64,000 bases of DNA, from NCBI RefSeq assembly GCF_003254565.1, contig NZ_QJRI01000170.1:62001-126000 (forward strand). The letters run 5' to 3'. Made by a program: the position numbers and the translations under genes. The DNA comes from Flavobacterium nitrogenifigens. GTDB lineage: Bacteria > Bacteroidota > Bacteroidia > Flavobacteriales > Flavobacteriaceae. The notes under the pieces were generated by a model. The model was not told the origin of the DNA. It searched no databases and worked only from the letters and a program-made list of their open reading frames with translations. Shown here piece after piece: positions 44,864 through 54,931 of this stretch. Numbering within the stretch: the first letter of the stretch is position 1; every line of letters starts with the position of its first letter.

Positions 44864-45310
44864 TCAAGTAAGGAAAAACTGCTTTTTATTCCAGGAGGCA
44901 TTCCACTCCAATGTGAGGATTTCTGCAAGAAGACTTTTAAGTCCATGAAATGTACTGGGCTTAACGGCGTAAAAATCGGCTCCTAATTCAAAAGAGAGCT
45001 CAACATTTTCAATATTGCTGCTTGTTGAAAGCATAATTATTTTCATATGTTTCAAAGGATCTTCTGCATTTCGTATTTCTTCAAGACATTCAAAACCGCT
45101 TTTACCGGGCATATTAATATCAAGAAATACAATTTCTGGAATTTCTAACTGGGGACTGTACAGGCAGTCTAAAAGCTTCTGCCCGTCTTCGGATTGTTGC
45201 ACTTTAATGGGCAGATTGAGCTCAGTGACCGCATCCATAAAGAGCATTCTGTCGTCCTCATCATCATCTGCGTGAAAAATAATCTTATGAGAATTCTTTT
45301 GTTGTAACAT
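44864..45310 (-). CDS. Single-domain response regulator
   Basis: A 148-residue CheY/Rcp1-like receiver. The acidic pocket is HADDDEDD (residues 13-20), the phosphorylated aspartate is Asp64 in VFLDINMPGKSG, the switch residue lies in IIMLSTSSN and the conserved lysine in YAVKPSTF. It has no output domain, so it acts through protein contacts. No histidine kinase lies nearby, so its partner is elsewhere. Confidence 0.93.
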   Translation of the reverse strand: MLQQKNSHKIIFHADDDEDDRMLFMDAVTELNLPIKVQQSEDGQKLLDCLYSPQLEIPEIVFLDINMPGKSGFECLEEIRNAEDPLKHMKIIMLSTSSNIENVELSFELGADFYAVKPSTFHGLKSLLAEILTLEWNASWNKKQFFLT

Positions 45311-45748
45311 AGCTTAGAAATTTATGCAGTTACAGAAGACTAGAATCTAAAAATCTGCAAAAGCTTTTTATAAATATACAAGCACTTGAAAATCGATAAA
45401 CAATCGAATTATATCCGTGGAGCAATTGATAGATTACAAATATACGTAAATTACTTACAAGATAGTCATTAATTTTATATTTAACATAAATATGACAAAA
45501 GGATAAGTGAATTTAACTGCGGAATTTTCACTCCTTATAAACATATACTGACTTCAATCTTTTCAAAAAAAATCTCATTTAATTGACGATGCGTAAATTC
45601 TGAATAAACATTTTTGGCTGTAAAAAAATGCTTTTCAAATCCCCTGCAAAATAAGGATTTTAGAATTTTGTTACTATTTATAACATTATATATTTTAAAA
45701 ATGTTATTATCTGTTACTAATTTTGATCTGTATAAACGGGTAGAAATT
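45311..45748. other. Divergent intergenic region with promoter candidates
   Basis: It lies between the leftward response regulator and the rightward polymerase. TATATTTG on the leftward strand (45437-45444) is a candidate promoter box for the regulator, and TAATTTTG (45718-45725) on the right strand for the polymerase. No LexA-like operator was recognised. Confidence 0.4.
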
Positions 45749-46930
45749 ATGACAAGGGCAATTGTACACATCGACATGAACACGTTTTTCGTTTCCTGCG
45801 AAAGACTCACCAATTCTGAACTTAACGGTATTCCGCTGATCATAGGCGGTGGAGAAAGAGGGGTTGTGGCTTCGTGTTCCTACGAGGCCAGAAAATTCGG
45901 CGTGCGGTCCGCCATGCCCATTCACATGGCCATGAAATTGTGCCCGCAGGCCAAAATCATGAAAGGCGACATGGAATTGTATTCCAGGCTTTCCCACGAC
46001 ATTACTGAGATAATCCAGGAAAAAGCGCCCGTAGTAGAAAAGGCTAGTATTGACGAATTTTATCTCGACATCACCGGAATGGACAAATTTTACGGCAGCT
46101 ACAAATGGACCAATGAGCTGGCGCAGCGTATCACAAAAGAAACAGGACTACCCCTCACCTTTGCACTTTCAATAAACAAAACGGTATCCAAAATAGGGAC
46201 AGGTGAAGGAAAGCAGAAACAGAACCTTGAAATCCCGGAACATCTGGTGCAGTCTTTTTTAAATCCGCTTTCGATCCGCAAAATCCCGATGGTCGGCGAA
46301 CAGACCTTTCAGCTACTGTCAAGGATTGGGATCCGCACCATCCGCACACTTGCAGAAATGCCCGCTGATGTGCTGATGCAGATGATCGGAAAAAACGGAA
46401 TTGAACTCTGGAAAAAGGCCAACGGCATTGACAACAATCCCGTTGAACCTTACACGGAGCGGAAATCCATTTCCACTGAACATACTTTCTCCCAGGATAC
46501 CATTGACATTCCTAAACTGAACAGGGTGCTTTTGGGAATGGTTGAAAAACTTGCTTTTCAGCTGCGTTCCGAGCAGTGGCTGACTTCAACGGTCACGGTT
46601 AAAATCAGGTATGCCAACTTTGATACCGAAACCAAACAGTGCCGGGTGCAATATACTTCCGCGGATCACATTCTGACTAAGACGGTTCAGGAACTCTTTG
46701 ATAAACTCTACCAGCGCCGAATGCGTCTGCGCCTTATTGGTATACGTTTCAGCGGACTGGTCAGGGGCACCTATCAGATAGATCTTTTTCAGGATACAGA
46801 AGAAATGCTTGCCCTATACCAGGCTATGGACCGCATGAAAAGCCGCTACGGTTTTGATTCGGTAATGCGATGCGCCGGAGCATCCTTTAAACCCAATAAT
46901 AAAAATGAAATCTTAAAACGCAAACCCTGA
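45749..46930 (+). CDS. dinB: Y-family DNA polymerase (DinB/UmuC type)
   Basis: A 393-residue polymerase from the ATG at 45749. Catalytic residues are visible in IVHIDMNTFFVSCERL and KASIDEFYLDITGMDKFYG. HhH-like (LLSRIGIRTIRTLAEMPADV) and little-finger domains follow (TEHTFSQDTIDIP, LIGIRFSGLVRG). It copies past damaged bases. It is six bases from the dnaE-type gene, so the two are one operon, as in translesion cassettes such as ImuB-DnaE2. No ImuA-like gene is present. Confidence 0.92.
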   Translation: MTRAIVHIDMNTFFVSCERLTNSELNGIPLIIGGGERGVVASCSYEARKFGVRSAMPIHMAMKLCPQAKIMKGDMELYSRLSHDITEIIQEKAPVVEKASIDEFYLDITGMDKFYGSYKWTNELAQRITKETGLPLTFALSINKTVSKIGTGEGKQKQNLEIPEHLVQSFLNPLSIRKIPMVGEQTFQLLSRIGIRTIRTLAEMPADVLMQMIGKNGIELWKKANGIDNNPVEPYTERKSISTEHTFSQDTIDIPKLNRVLLGMVEKLAFQLRSEQWLTSTVTVKIRYANFDTETKQCRVQYTSADHILTKTVQELFDKLYQRRMRLRLIGIRFSGLVRGTYQIDLFQDTEEMLALYQAMDRMKSRYGFDSVMRCAGASFKPNNKNEILKRKP

Positions 46931-46936
46931 GAAGCC

Positions 46937-49900
46937 ATGTATCTCAACTGCCACTCTTTTCACTCCCTGCGTTATGGAACCATACCGCTGGACGAGCTCG
47001 TGCCTCAGGCTGCAGCCTGCGGGGTCACCGCTATGGCACTTACCGATATTAATACGGTAACTGGTATTTATGATTTTATTAAGCATTGCGGCCATGCAGG
47101 CATCAAACCTATTGTAGGGATGGAATTCCGCTCGGAATTTCAGCTCCGCTATATCGGGCTTGCCCAAAACGCCACCGGGCTCGCCCAGATGAACCGATTT
47201 TTGACTGCACATAATTTTGAAAAGAAACCGCTTCCCGAAATTGCGCCTTTTTTTTCGGATGTTTTCGTAATCTATCCCTTGGAGAATGCACCTGATGAGC
47301 TGCGCCAAAATGAGTACATCGGTATTCGTCCCGACCAGCTGCAGAAGCTGGTGCTCTCCCAGTGGAGAAAGCGCACCGTAGATATGGTTATCCTCCAGCC
47401 TGTCACTTTCCGCACTAAAAAGGAATACAATCTGCACCGCATACTGCGTGCTATCGACCGCAATGTAATTCTCTCCCGACTTGAACCCGGGGATTCCTGC
47501 AGCACTTCCGATAAGATGATGCCTCTTTTTGAGCTTATGGAATTTTATAAAGAATATCCGCAGATCACCCAAAACACGCAGAAAATTATTGATGCCTGCA
47601 ATTTCAGCTATGATTTCCAAACACCCAAAAATAAAAAATATTATACCAACAGCAGAAAAAGCGATATAGACCTTCTGGCCTCTCTGGCAAGGCAGGGGCT
47701 TGTATGGCGCTACGGAGCAGAAAACATACGGGCAAGGGAGAGAATGGAAAAGGAACTCAAGGTAATCGGCCAGCTGGAATTCAGCGGCTACTTTCTTATC
47801 ACCTGGGATATCATCCGTTTCAGCAACAGCCAGGGTTTCCTGCATATCGGCAGGGGAAGCGGCGCCAACAGCATTGTGGCCTACTGTCTGGGCATAACAG
47901 ATATCTGTCCTTTGGAACTGGATTTATATTTTGAACGTTTTTTAAATGAAAACCGCAAAAGCCCGCCCGATTTTGATATCGACTGGAGCTGGAAGGAACG
48001 CGATGTTATTCTGGAATATATCTTTAACCGTTATACTTATGAACATGTGGCCTTTTGCGGCACCAATGTCGAATTCAAATACCGTTCTATTTTCAGGGAA
48101 GTCGGAAAAGTATTCGGCCTTCCTAAAGAGGAACTCGATATGCTTGCTAAAAATCCGATGAAATTCCATGAGTCAAATTCAATTGTAAAATTCGTGCAGG
48201 AATACGGTATGATGCTTGAGAAATATCCCAACCAGAGAAGCATGCATTCCTGCGGGATTTTGATTTCTGAGGAGCCTATCACTAATTACACGCCCCTTGA
48301 AATGCCTCCAAAGGGATTTCCAATTGCGCTCTTTGATATGCATGTGGCAGAAGATATCGGCTTTGAAAAATTTGACATTTTGAGCCAGCGCGGCATCGGA
48401 CATATCGATGAGAGCGTAAAACTGATCGAAAAAAACAGGGGGATACGTATCAACATCCGTGATACTTCATTATCAAAAAATGAAGCTGCCGCTAATTCCT
48501 ATCTGGCACAGGGAAAAACAATTGGCTGTTTCTACATTGAGAGCCCTGCCATGCGCGGACTGCTCAGAAGATTAAAATGCGACAACTATAAAACTCTTGT
48601 TGCTGCCTCCTCTATAATTCGTCCCGGCGTGGCACAATCCGGTATGATGAAGGAATACATATTCCGCCATAATCATCCGTCAAAATTTGAATACTTCCAC
48701 CCGGTGTTTCAGCAGCAGCTTGGGGAGACCTACGGCATAATGGTTTATCAGGAGGATGTCATTAAAATTGCCCTTCATTACGGCGGGCTTCCCGCTGCAG
48801 ACGGCGACATTCTCCGCCGTGCTATGTCAGGAAAAGGGAGATCTAAAGCTGCACTGCAGAAAGTGAAAGAGAATTTCTTTGCCTGCTGTGAAAAGAAAGG
48901 ACATCCGCGCCAGCTCAGCGAGGAAATATACCGCCAGATAGAATCCTTTGCCGGTTACTCCTTCTGTAAGGCGCACTCTGCTTCCTATGCGGTTGAAAGC
49001 TACCAGAGCCTTTACTTAAAGGTCCACTACCCTATAGAATTCATGGTGGCGGTAATCAATAATCAGGGAGGTTTTTACAGGCTGGAAATATATGTGCATG
49101 AGGCAAGGATGGCAGGGGCGGTAATCCATAATCCATGCGTTAACAAAAGTACTTTTGAGACCACCCTTTATGGAAATGATGTATATCTTGGTTTTATGCA
49201 CCTGATGAGCCTGGACTCTAAAATGGCGAAGTTTATAGAATCAGAACGCACTCGAAACGGGGATTTTATCTCCCTGGAAGACTTTATTAACCGCATCCCA
49301 ATGGGAATAGAAAGCATCAAAATCCTTATTTTCATCGGTGCATTCCGCTTTACCGGAAAAACCAAAAACCAGCTGCTGGTAATTGCAAGCCTGCTTTTAA
49401 ATAATTTCAAGCCGGAGAACAGGACACCGATGCTGCTGCAGGAACCGGTAAAAGAATATCACCTCCCTACACTTGAAAGGTCTTTATTTGAAGATGCATT
49501 TGATGAAATCGAGCTTCTGAGCTTCCCTGTTTCCTGTACGGTCTTTGATCTGCTCCAGACAAAACACCGCGGGGATGTAAAAGTACGCGACCTTCCGTCC
49601 TGCCATAAAAAACAGGTTCGGATGCTCGCCTATTTGATTTCCACCAAACAGGTCCCTACAAAAAAAGGCAATATGTATTTCGGCACCTGGATCGATAATG
49701 AGGGGGCATATTTTGACACGGCTCATTTTCCTGACTCGCTTGCGCAGTACCCATTTAAAGGCGGAGGCTGTTACCTGCTGCTTGGGATAGTGGAAATTGA
49801 TTACCATTTTCCAACCATTACCATTCATAAAATGGCAAAAATGCCGTTTATTCCCGATCCCCGCTATATGGATTCGAAAGACCAGTACAGGACACAGGAG

Positions 49901-49990
49901 CTTATCCGTGAAGATGTCAGCACGACCGAAAGACTGCCCTATCCTCAGGAGCATGAAATCAATCTGCCAAGACATAAAATGAAGACATGA
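46937..49990 (+). CDS. DnaE-type DNA polymerase III alpha subunit (likely error-prone DnaE2 role)
   Basis: A 1017-residue polymerase. A PHP domain opens it (MYLNCHSFHSLRYGTIPLDE; AMALTDINTVTG). The catalytic aspartates lie in SPPDFDIDWSWKERD after HIGRGSGANSIVAYCLGITD, and a C-terminal finger and OB region follow. It is shorter than replicative DnaE (about 1160), close to DnaE2 size, and lies directly after a Y-family polymerase. So it is probably an auxiliary, mutation-prone polymerase rather than the replicative enzyme. Several long opposite-strand frames inside are shadows. Confidence 0.92.
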   Translation: MYLNCHSFHSLRYGTIPLDELVPQAAACGVTAMALTDINTVTGIYDFIKHCGHAGIKPIVGMEFRSEFQLRYIGLAQNATGLAQMNRFLTAHNFEKKPLPEIAPFFSDVFVIYPLENAPDELRQNEYIGIRPDQLQKLVLSQWRKRTVDMVILQPVTFRTKKEYNLHRILRAIDRNVILSRLEPGDSCSTSDKMMPLFELMEFYKEYPQITQNTQKIIDACNFSYDFQTPKNKKYYTNSRKSDIDLLASLARQGLVWRYGAENIRARERMEKELKVIGQLEFSGYFLITWDIIRFSNSQGFLHIGRGSGANSIVAYCLGITDICPLELDLYFERFLNENRKSPPDFDIDWSWKERDVILEYIFNRYTYEHVAFCGTNVEFKYRSIFREVGKVFGLPKEELDMLAKNPMKFHESNSIVKFVQEYGMMLEKYPNQRSMHSCGILISEEPITNYTPLEMPPKGFPIALFDMHVAEDIGFEKFDILSQRGIGHIDESVKLIEKNRGIRINIRDTSLSKNEAAANSYLAQGKTIGCFYIESPAMRGLLRRLKCDNYKTLVAASSIIRPGVAQSGMMKEYIFRHNHPSKFEYFHPVFQQQLGETYGIMVYQEDVIKIALHYGGLPAADGDILRRAMSGKGRSKAALQKVKENFFACCEKKGHPRQLSEEIYRQIESFAGYSFCKAHSASYAVESYQSLYLKVHYPIEFMVAVINNQGGFYRLEIYVHEARMAGAVIHNPCVNKSTFETTLYGNDVYLGFMHLMSLDSKMAKFIESERTRNGDFISLEDFINRIPMGIESIKILIFIGAFRFTGKTKNQLLVIASLLLNNFKPENRTPMLLQEPVKEYHLPTLERSLFEDAFDEIELLSFPVSCTVFDLLQTKHRGDVKVRDLPSCHKKQVRMLAYLISTKQVPTKKGNMYFGTWIDNEGAYFDTAHFPDSLAQYPFKGGGCYLLLGIVEIDYHFPTITIHKMAKMPFIPDPRYMDSKDQYRTQELIREDVSTTERLPYPQEHEINLPRHKMKT

Positions 49991-50129
49991 TACTTTATAA
50001 CATTTACAGCCTGCTGCAATATAGCGCTTTAACTTATATTTTCTTAAATTTGATGAAAAGGCGCAGAAGCATAACATTCAGAAGTGGCCTATTGACAACC
50101 GAATATTTTACAGAACTAAATTATATCTT

Positions 50130-50756
50130 ATGTGTTATTATACCCAGCAGATGTCAACGATAGACCAGGTAAAAAAAAGATTTCATATCGAGATTGATAA
50201 CGAGGAAACTTTCCTGCAGACAGATTTTATAAATGGTTTTGCCTATCCCAACCTGCCCGTGATACTGGATATCAGGCCGGATCTTGTCACCACAAACTAT
50301 ACTTGGGGATTTCTTCCCTCATGGGCGAAAGATAAAGACTTTCGAAAAAACACGCTCAACGCAAGGATTGAGACTATTGATGAGAAAGCTTCCTTTAAAG
50401 ACAGCACCGAGAAACGCTGCCTGATAATTGCAACTGCTTATTACGAGTGGCGCTGGCATGATGAGAAGGGAAAATCCAAACAGAAGTACCAGATCAATTC
50501 GCAGGACGAGGAAATCTTTACTTTTGCTGGCCTTTACAATACATGGACGGAACCCTCGACCGGTCAGCAGTTCAATACCTACACCATGCTTACTACAGAA
50601 GCAAACGAGGTAATGCAGTATGTGCATAACTATAAAAAAAGGATGCCGATCCTTCTGAACAAAAATGACGAAGCATCCTGGCTTGACCATTCAGTGGCTG
50701 TCTCTGAATTTGCCTATCCTTATGAGGCCAAAATAATTGCATTGGAATCAAATTAA
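50130..50756 (+). CDS. SRAP-domain protein (HMCES/YedK type)
   Basis: A 208-residue protein that begins MCYYTQQMS; Cys2, exposed after loss of Met1, forms a covalent bond with abasic sites in single-stranded DNA. Other family motifs are NARIETIDEKASF, CLIIATAYYEWRW and the late KKRMPILLNKND. It shields abasic sites from error-prone repair. It is 139 bases after the polymerase gene and fits with the repair block. Confidence 0.94.
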   Translation: MCYYTQQMSTIDQVKKRFHIEIDNEETFLQTDFINGFAYPNLPVILDIRPDLVTTNYTWGFLPSWAKDKDFRKNTLNARIETIDEKASFKDSTEKRCLIIATAYYEWRWHDEKGKSKQKYQINSQDEEIFTFAGLYNTWTEPSTGQQFNTYTMLTTEANEVMQYVHNYKKRMPILLNKNDEASWLDHSVAVSEFAYPYEAKIIALESN

Positions 50757-50762
50757 GCATAT

Positions 50763-51185
50763 ATGCAGCACGATATAGATTATTTCAAAGGGGTAAGCAA
50801 TCAGGAAATCAATGAGCGGTTTAAAAAAGAGCTGTACTCGAAAACTGAATTTGTCCAGTACAATGACCCGGATGATTTTTTCGATCCCGAGCAGGAATAC
50901 GGCGATCATATAACCCGGTGCATAGAAAGTGAAAATCAGTTTATAAAAGAAATAATCAGCAGTTCAGCTGCCCAAAATGGAGTGATACTGAGCGGGGAAG
51001 AAATTGAAACAATCAGCAGGACTAAAAGAGAGCAGATATATAGCGAAGCCGGAACATTGATTGATGATTATATAGAGCAGGTCTCGGTAACGTATATTGA
51101 TCCTGTGGGTGAATGCGATCACAAATATCTGATGCAGCGGTGGCTGTGTAAAGGCGTAAAATATCTCCGCTCGCTGATCAGATAA
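50763..51185 (+). CDS. Hypothetical protein after the SRAP gene
   Basis: A 140-residue acidic, mostly helical protein (MQHDIDYFKGVSNQEINERF). No known domain. It follows the SRAP gene by six bases, so it is probably made with it. Function unknown. Confidence 0.6.
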   Translation: MQHDIDYFKGVSNQEINERFKKELYSKTEFVQYNDPDDFFDPEQEYGDHITRCIESENQFIKEIISSSAAQNGVILSGEEIETISRTKREQIYSEAGTLIDDYIEQVSVTYIDPVGECDHKYLMQRWLCKGVKYLRSLIR

Positions 51186-51298
51186 TGCCGCTTTTAATTC
51201 GCGGGCTCCTATTCTGTATCTTTATCCGAAAATAATAAAAGCTCTGCCTCAAAAATTTAATCATTTAGATAATTTTCCTACCTCTTCTCCCTGCCATC

Positions 51299-51628
51299 TT
51301 ATAGGTATATAGTAATGTCTTTTTCGTCTTTTCGGATTTCAGCACGGCATTCTTTAAGCATATTCAAAGCAAGCGCTTCCACCTGCAATTCGTCCAGCCC
51401 TTCATATCCAATTGGATGTTCCGTATCGAAATGGATGTCGATAAAAGTAAGACCGCGACTGACCGCTTCCATATCGTCGCTTATGATATCACAGTGATTG
51501 TCGATTTCCCGTCCAAAATATTCAACCTGCGTCAGCCCACGGTTGATAAGTGCAGCAACAAAATCACTTGAAATACTTTCGGGCAGTACAGTTTTCGCTG
51601 CCGATAAAACAATAGTATGCTGTTCCAT
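51299..51628 (-). CDS. Hypothetical protein, leftward
   Basis: A 109-residue acidic protein (MEQHTIVLSAAKTVLPESIS) with no recognised domain. It stands alone on the left strand between the repair genes. The frame is clean and the composition normal, so it is probably real. Confidence 0.55.
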   Translation of the reverse strand: MEQHTIVLSAAKTVLPESISSDFVAALINRGLTQVEYFGREIDNHCDIISDDMEAVSRGLTFIDIHFDTEHPIGYEGLDELQVEALALNMLKECRAEIRKDEKDITIYL

Positions 51629-51851
51629 GAGATTGTTTTTTTTTTGTTCAACACTCTAATTTACAAATTATTAAACAGATTTTCTAAAAAATCGTTAAGC
51701 CATTTAATTTTAAAATCCAATGGCGTTCTTTTTATTAGTGATGTTATTATTCCGGCGCATGATAATTAAATAACATCTTAAAATAGTCCTGTAAGCACAT
51801 TGCACCTTATCTGCTTAATTTTAAGATGATTAATTATAAAATACTAACATC

Positions 51852-52070
51852 ATGGAAAATAGAAATAATTTCAGTGCTGAAGAACTGCAGAAGTGCCCAT
51901 ACCACCAAATGCTCAGCGCGCAGGAGAATGAAGGCGAAAATCAGAATGAAAACACAGGGGACTGGGGCGATATTGATGAAAGCGACCAGGACGGCACCAG
52001 CCCTAAGCGCAATGAAAAAAACAGCGGTAATCCATCAGATGCAGGTTCGGGCAGAAACACAAATACCTGA
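51852..52070 (+). CDS. Small hydrophilic disordered protein
   Basis: A 72-residue protein rich in Asn, Asp, Glu, Gly and Ser (MENRNNFSAEELQKCPYHQM; NTGDWGDIDESDQDG). It looks disordered. A second frame on the same stretch is less plausible. Function unknown. Confidence 0.45.
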   Translation: MENRNNFSAEELQKCPYHQMLSAQENEGENQNENTGDWGDIDESDQDGTSPKRNEKNSGNPSDAGSGRNTNT

Positions 52071-52104
52071 CAGGTAATGTAATAAATTATTAATCTAAAA
52101 TCAA

Positions 52105-52290
52105 ATGGCCATGAGCGACGATTTAAACAAAAAAGGACAGCAGGACCGGTCACGCATTAATATGAACGAGGATCACGAGGTAGCCTACTGGACAGAAAAA
52201 TTCAATGTCAGCAGGGAAGAACTGCAGAGAGCAGTTGACCAGGCAGGAAATTCTGCCGATGCTGTTGCGCAGTTGCTGCGCTCGAAATAG
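52105..52290 (+). CDS. DUF3606-family small protein
   Basis: A 61-residue protein: VAYWTEKFNVSREELQRAVD then QAGNSADAVAQLLRSK is the DUF3606 pattern, a helical stress- or ligase-neighbouring small protein. It lies 134 bases before ligD. An alternative start is the ATG at 52111. Confidence 0.8.
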   Translation: MAMSDDLNKKGQQDRSRINMNEDHEVAYWTEKFNVSREELQRAVDQAGNSADAVAQLLRSK

Positions 52291-52310
52291 CACAAGCCTG
52301 TACTTTATAC

Positions 52311-52350
52311 AAATCCCCGTCATATGCCACATATGCAACGGGGATTTTTT
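52311..52350 (+). terminator. Rho-independent terminator after the DUF3606 gene
   Basis: AATCCCCGT (52312-52320) pairs with ACGGGGATT (52338-52346) and a T run follows. Confidence 0.82.
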
Positions 52351-52423
52351 GTCTTTTGCTTCCAATGCAACGGCAGCGTTAAATATCGCAGCTGGCTTCA
52401 CATTTTATTTATTATTCAAAACA

Positions 52424-54475
52424 ATGAAAATGGCAAAGAAAAAAATTTCAAATGGCAGTCAGGAGCTGAAAGCACTTCTGCAGGCCGGCACGCCCGCTGC
52501 AATGCCCGCAGGTATAAAGCCCATGCTGGCCACACTGGTAAATGAGCCCTTCGATGATCCCCTTTGGATTTATGAAGTAAAATGGGATGGATACCGCTCG
52601 ATCGCCTATATCAATAAGGGAGAGGTTTCACTTTCCTCCCGCAACAATAAACCTTTTACCGACAAATATTATCCAGTCACAAACGCATTACAGCACTGGA
52701 AAAACAATGCTGTACTGGATGGGGAAATTTTGGTAATCCAGGAGGACGGAAAAGCAGATTTCAGCGCGCTTCAGAACTGGCGCAGCGAAGCGGACGGACA
52801 CCTGGTTTTTTACGTTTTTGATATTCTGTGGTACAACGGAATAAACATTATGGATCTGGAACTCTCCAAGCGCCAGCTTATACTAAAACAGATACTCCCA
52901 CATGGTGACGACAGGATCCGCCTGAGCCAGCCTTTCAGCGGCGGGATAGACTTCTTTGAGACTGCCTCAAAAATGGGGCTTGAAGGCATTATGGCCAAAA
53001 GGAAAGATTCCCTCTACAGCCCTGACAGCCGAAACAAACAGTGGCTTAAAATCAAGGCAAACAAAAGACAGGAAGTCGTTATTGCAGGATATACCAAAAA
53101 TGATTCTTCTTCCAAGCTTTTCAGTTCGCTCCTCCTGGGTGTTTATCAAAATGGGCAGCTGGTCTATATGGGCAAAGTCGGGACCGGATTTACCGATAAA
53201 ATGCAGCGTGAAATGATGGACCAGTTCAAACCGCTTGTAACCAAAACAATTCCCTTCGCATCAGAGCCGGATATAAACAAGCCGTCACGTTTCCGTCCCA
53301 ACCCTCCGCATGCCCAGGCAGTCTGGCTCAAGCCCGTTTTGGTCTGCGAGGTCAGCTTTGCAGAAATCACCTCTGACGGGGTTTTCCGCCACCCTTCTTT
53401 TGAAGGCATGCGAACCGATAAAAAAGCAGGTGATGTCGTACTTGAAAAAGAAGACTCGGCTTCATCCATCGTTAAAGATGCTAAAACCAGCGGGAAGAAG
53501 TCCGTCTCCTCGCCTCTTACGGCGCCAGGGAAATCCGCGCGCGGCACTCTGCTGAATCCGTCAGAGGAAACGCAGACCAAGAAAATTAAAGGCCATAATC
53601 TCACCTTTTCCAACTTAAGCAAAATCTATTGGCCAGAGGACGGTTTCACCAAACGTGACATGTTCAACTATTATTATCAGGCCGCAGAATTCATCCTGCC
53701 CTATCTCAAAGACCGTCCTTTGTCGCTGAACCGCTTTCCCGGCGGTATCCACGGCAAAAGTTTCTACCAGAAAGATGTCAAAGGAAAAGCTCCCGAATGG
53801 GCAGATACTTTTCCCTACACCACAAGTGACGGGGAAAGCAAGGAATTCCTTGTCGGGGACGATGAAAAGACACTTTTGTATATGGCATCGCTCGGCTGCA
53901 TTGAAATGAACCCGTGGTTCAGCCGCGTGCAGCATCCCGACAATCCTGATTACTGCGTCATTGACCTTGATCCGGACCAGAATACTTTCGAACAGGTCAT
54001 CCGAGCTGCCTGCGAGGTGAAAAATGTACTCGATGCGCTGGAAATCACGGGCTATGTGAAGACATCTGGGTCAACGGGAATTCATATTTATATCCCGCTG
54101 GGAGGCAAATACAGCTACGACCAGTCGCAAATGTTCGGCAAAATGATCGTATCGATCGTTCATTCACAGCTTCCGGATTTCACAAGCCTGGAACGCCAGA
54201 TTAAAAACCGCAGCGGAAAGATGTACCTTGATTTTCTTCAGAACCGTTCGGGTGCAACCATTGCATGCCCCTATTCGCTTCGTCCTAAACCGGGAGCCAC
54301 GGTATCCATGCCCCTGCACTGGGAAGAGGTTAAAAAGGGACTGGCCATGAAAGATTTCACCATCGAGAATTCCATCGCCCGCATGAGGTCTGAAGGCGAC
54401 ATTTTCAAAGGATCGCTAAAAAAAGGAATTGATATGAAAAAAGCGGTGGCAAAAGCCCAGAGCATCTTTTTTTGA
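52424..54475 (+). CDS. ligD: DNA ligase D, LIG-POL form without phosphoesterase domain
   Basis: A 683-residue protein starting at the ATG at 52424 (MKMAKKKISNG). The ligase domain comes first, with catalytic Lys53 in YEVKWDGYR and EGIMAKRKDS later, and an OB part. A primase/polymerase domain follows from about residue 395 (LKDRPLSLNRFPGGIHGKSF; DYCVIDLDPDQNTFEQV). The 3'-phosphoesterase domain that often begins LigD is absent. LigD joins DNA ends in non-homologous end joining with Ku, but no Ku gene is in the window. It may act with a chromosomal Ku or in another repair path of the element. Confidence 0.94.
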   Translation: MKMAKKKISNGSQELKALLQAGTPAAMPAGIKPMLATLVNEPFDDPLWIYEVKWDGYRSIAYINKGEVSLSSRNNKPFTDKYYPVTNALQHWKNNAVLDGEILVIQEDGKADFSALQNWRSEADGHLVFYVFDILWYNGINIMDLELSKRQLILKQILPHGDDRIRLSQPFSGGIDFFETASKMGLEGIMAKRKDSLYSPDSRNKQWLKIKANKRQEVVIAGYTKNDSSSKLFSSLLLGVYQNGQLVYMGKVGTGFTDKMQREMMDQFKPLVTKTIPFASEPDINKPSRFRPNPPHAQAVWLKPVLVCEVSFAEITSDGVFRHPSFEGMRTDKKAGDVVLEKEDSASSIVKDAKTSGKKSVSSPLTAPGKSARGTLLNPSEETQTKKIKGHNLTFSNLSKIYWPEDGFTKRDMFNYYYQAAEFILPYLKDRPLSLNRFPGGIHGKSFYQKDVKGKAPEWADTFPYTTSDGESKEFLVGDDEKTLLYMASLGCIEMNPWFSRVQHPDNPDYCVIDLDPDQNTFEQVIRAACEVKNVLDALEITGYVKTSGSTGIHIYIPLGGKYSYDQSQMFGKMIVSIVHSQLPDFTSLERQIKNRSGKMYLDFLQNRSGATIACPYSLRPKPGATVSMPLHWEEVKKGLAMKDFTIENSIARMRSEGDIFKGSLKKGIDMKKAVAKAQSIFF

Positions 54476-54536
54476 ATTTCCGTCTTTTGAAATTCAAACA
54501 GATAAAAATGCATTTTAATAAATAAAAAATTTAATT

Positions 54537-54788
54537 ATGACCACAGCCTACTTTCTTACCTCGGGACTGCCGGATATGTATCAGGCAGTGCTGACCGATA
54601 TTGCCGACAACAGCAAATATCTCTGGGCCGCCTCGCAGCCTACATTTTTAAAGTGCCTCGATGCAATGGAAGAATTTCTTGCCGACAATTTTATAGTCCT
54701 TTACAGCAAAATACTGACTTCTGCGGAGCGTGACCCGCTCATCGACAAGGAACTGGAAGGGTTTATTTTAAACCATCTGGAATATTAG
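54537..54788 (+). CDS. Hypothetical protein after ligD
   Basis: An 83-residue protein (MTTAYFLTSGLPDMYQAVLT) with no recognised domain. It lies 61 bases after ligD on the same strand and may be co-transcribed. Function unknown. Confidence 0.55.
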   Translation: MTTAYFLTSGLPDMYQAVLTDIADNSKYLWAASQPTFLKCLDAMEEFLADNFIVLYSKILTSAERDPLIDKELEGFILNHLEY

Positions 54789-54931
54789 CAGCTTAGTGGC
54801 GACCGACCATTTCCCGCAGCTGGCTGTTCACTATTCAAATTTTTAAGCCGGTTGGATGTAAAATATAATCTTCTGGTTTTAGAGGTCCGTGGAAATTTAA
54901 GGTCATGAACTAACTCCTGCAAAATAATAAA

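Noticed and set aside
46913..47845. 310-codon leftward frame
   Set aside because: It is antisense to the DnaE-type gene, whose motifs are clear, and has no recognisable domain.
49484..50077. 197-codon leftward frame
   Set aside because: Antisense to the end of the DnaE-type gene; composition looks random.
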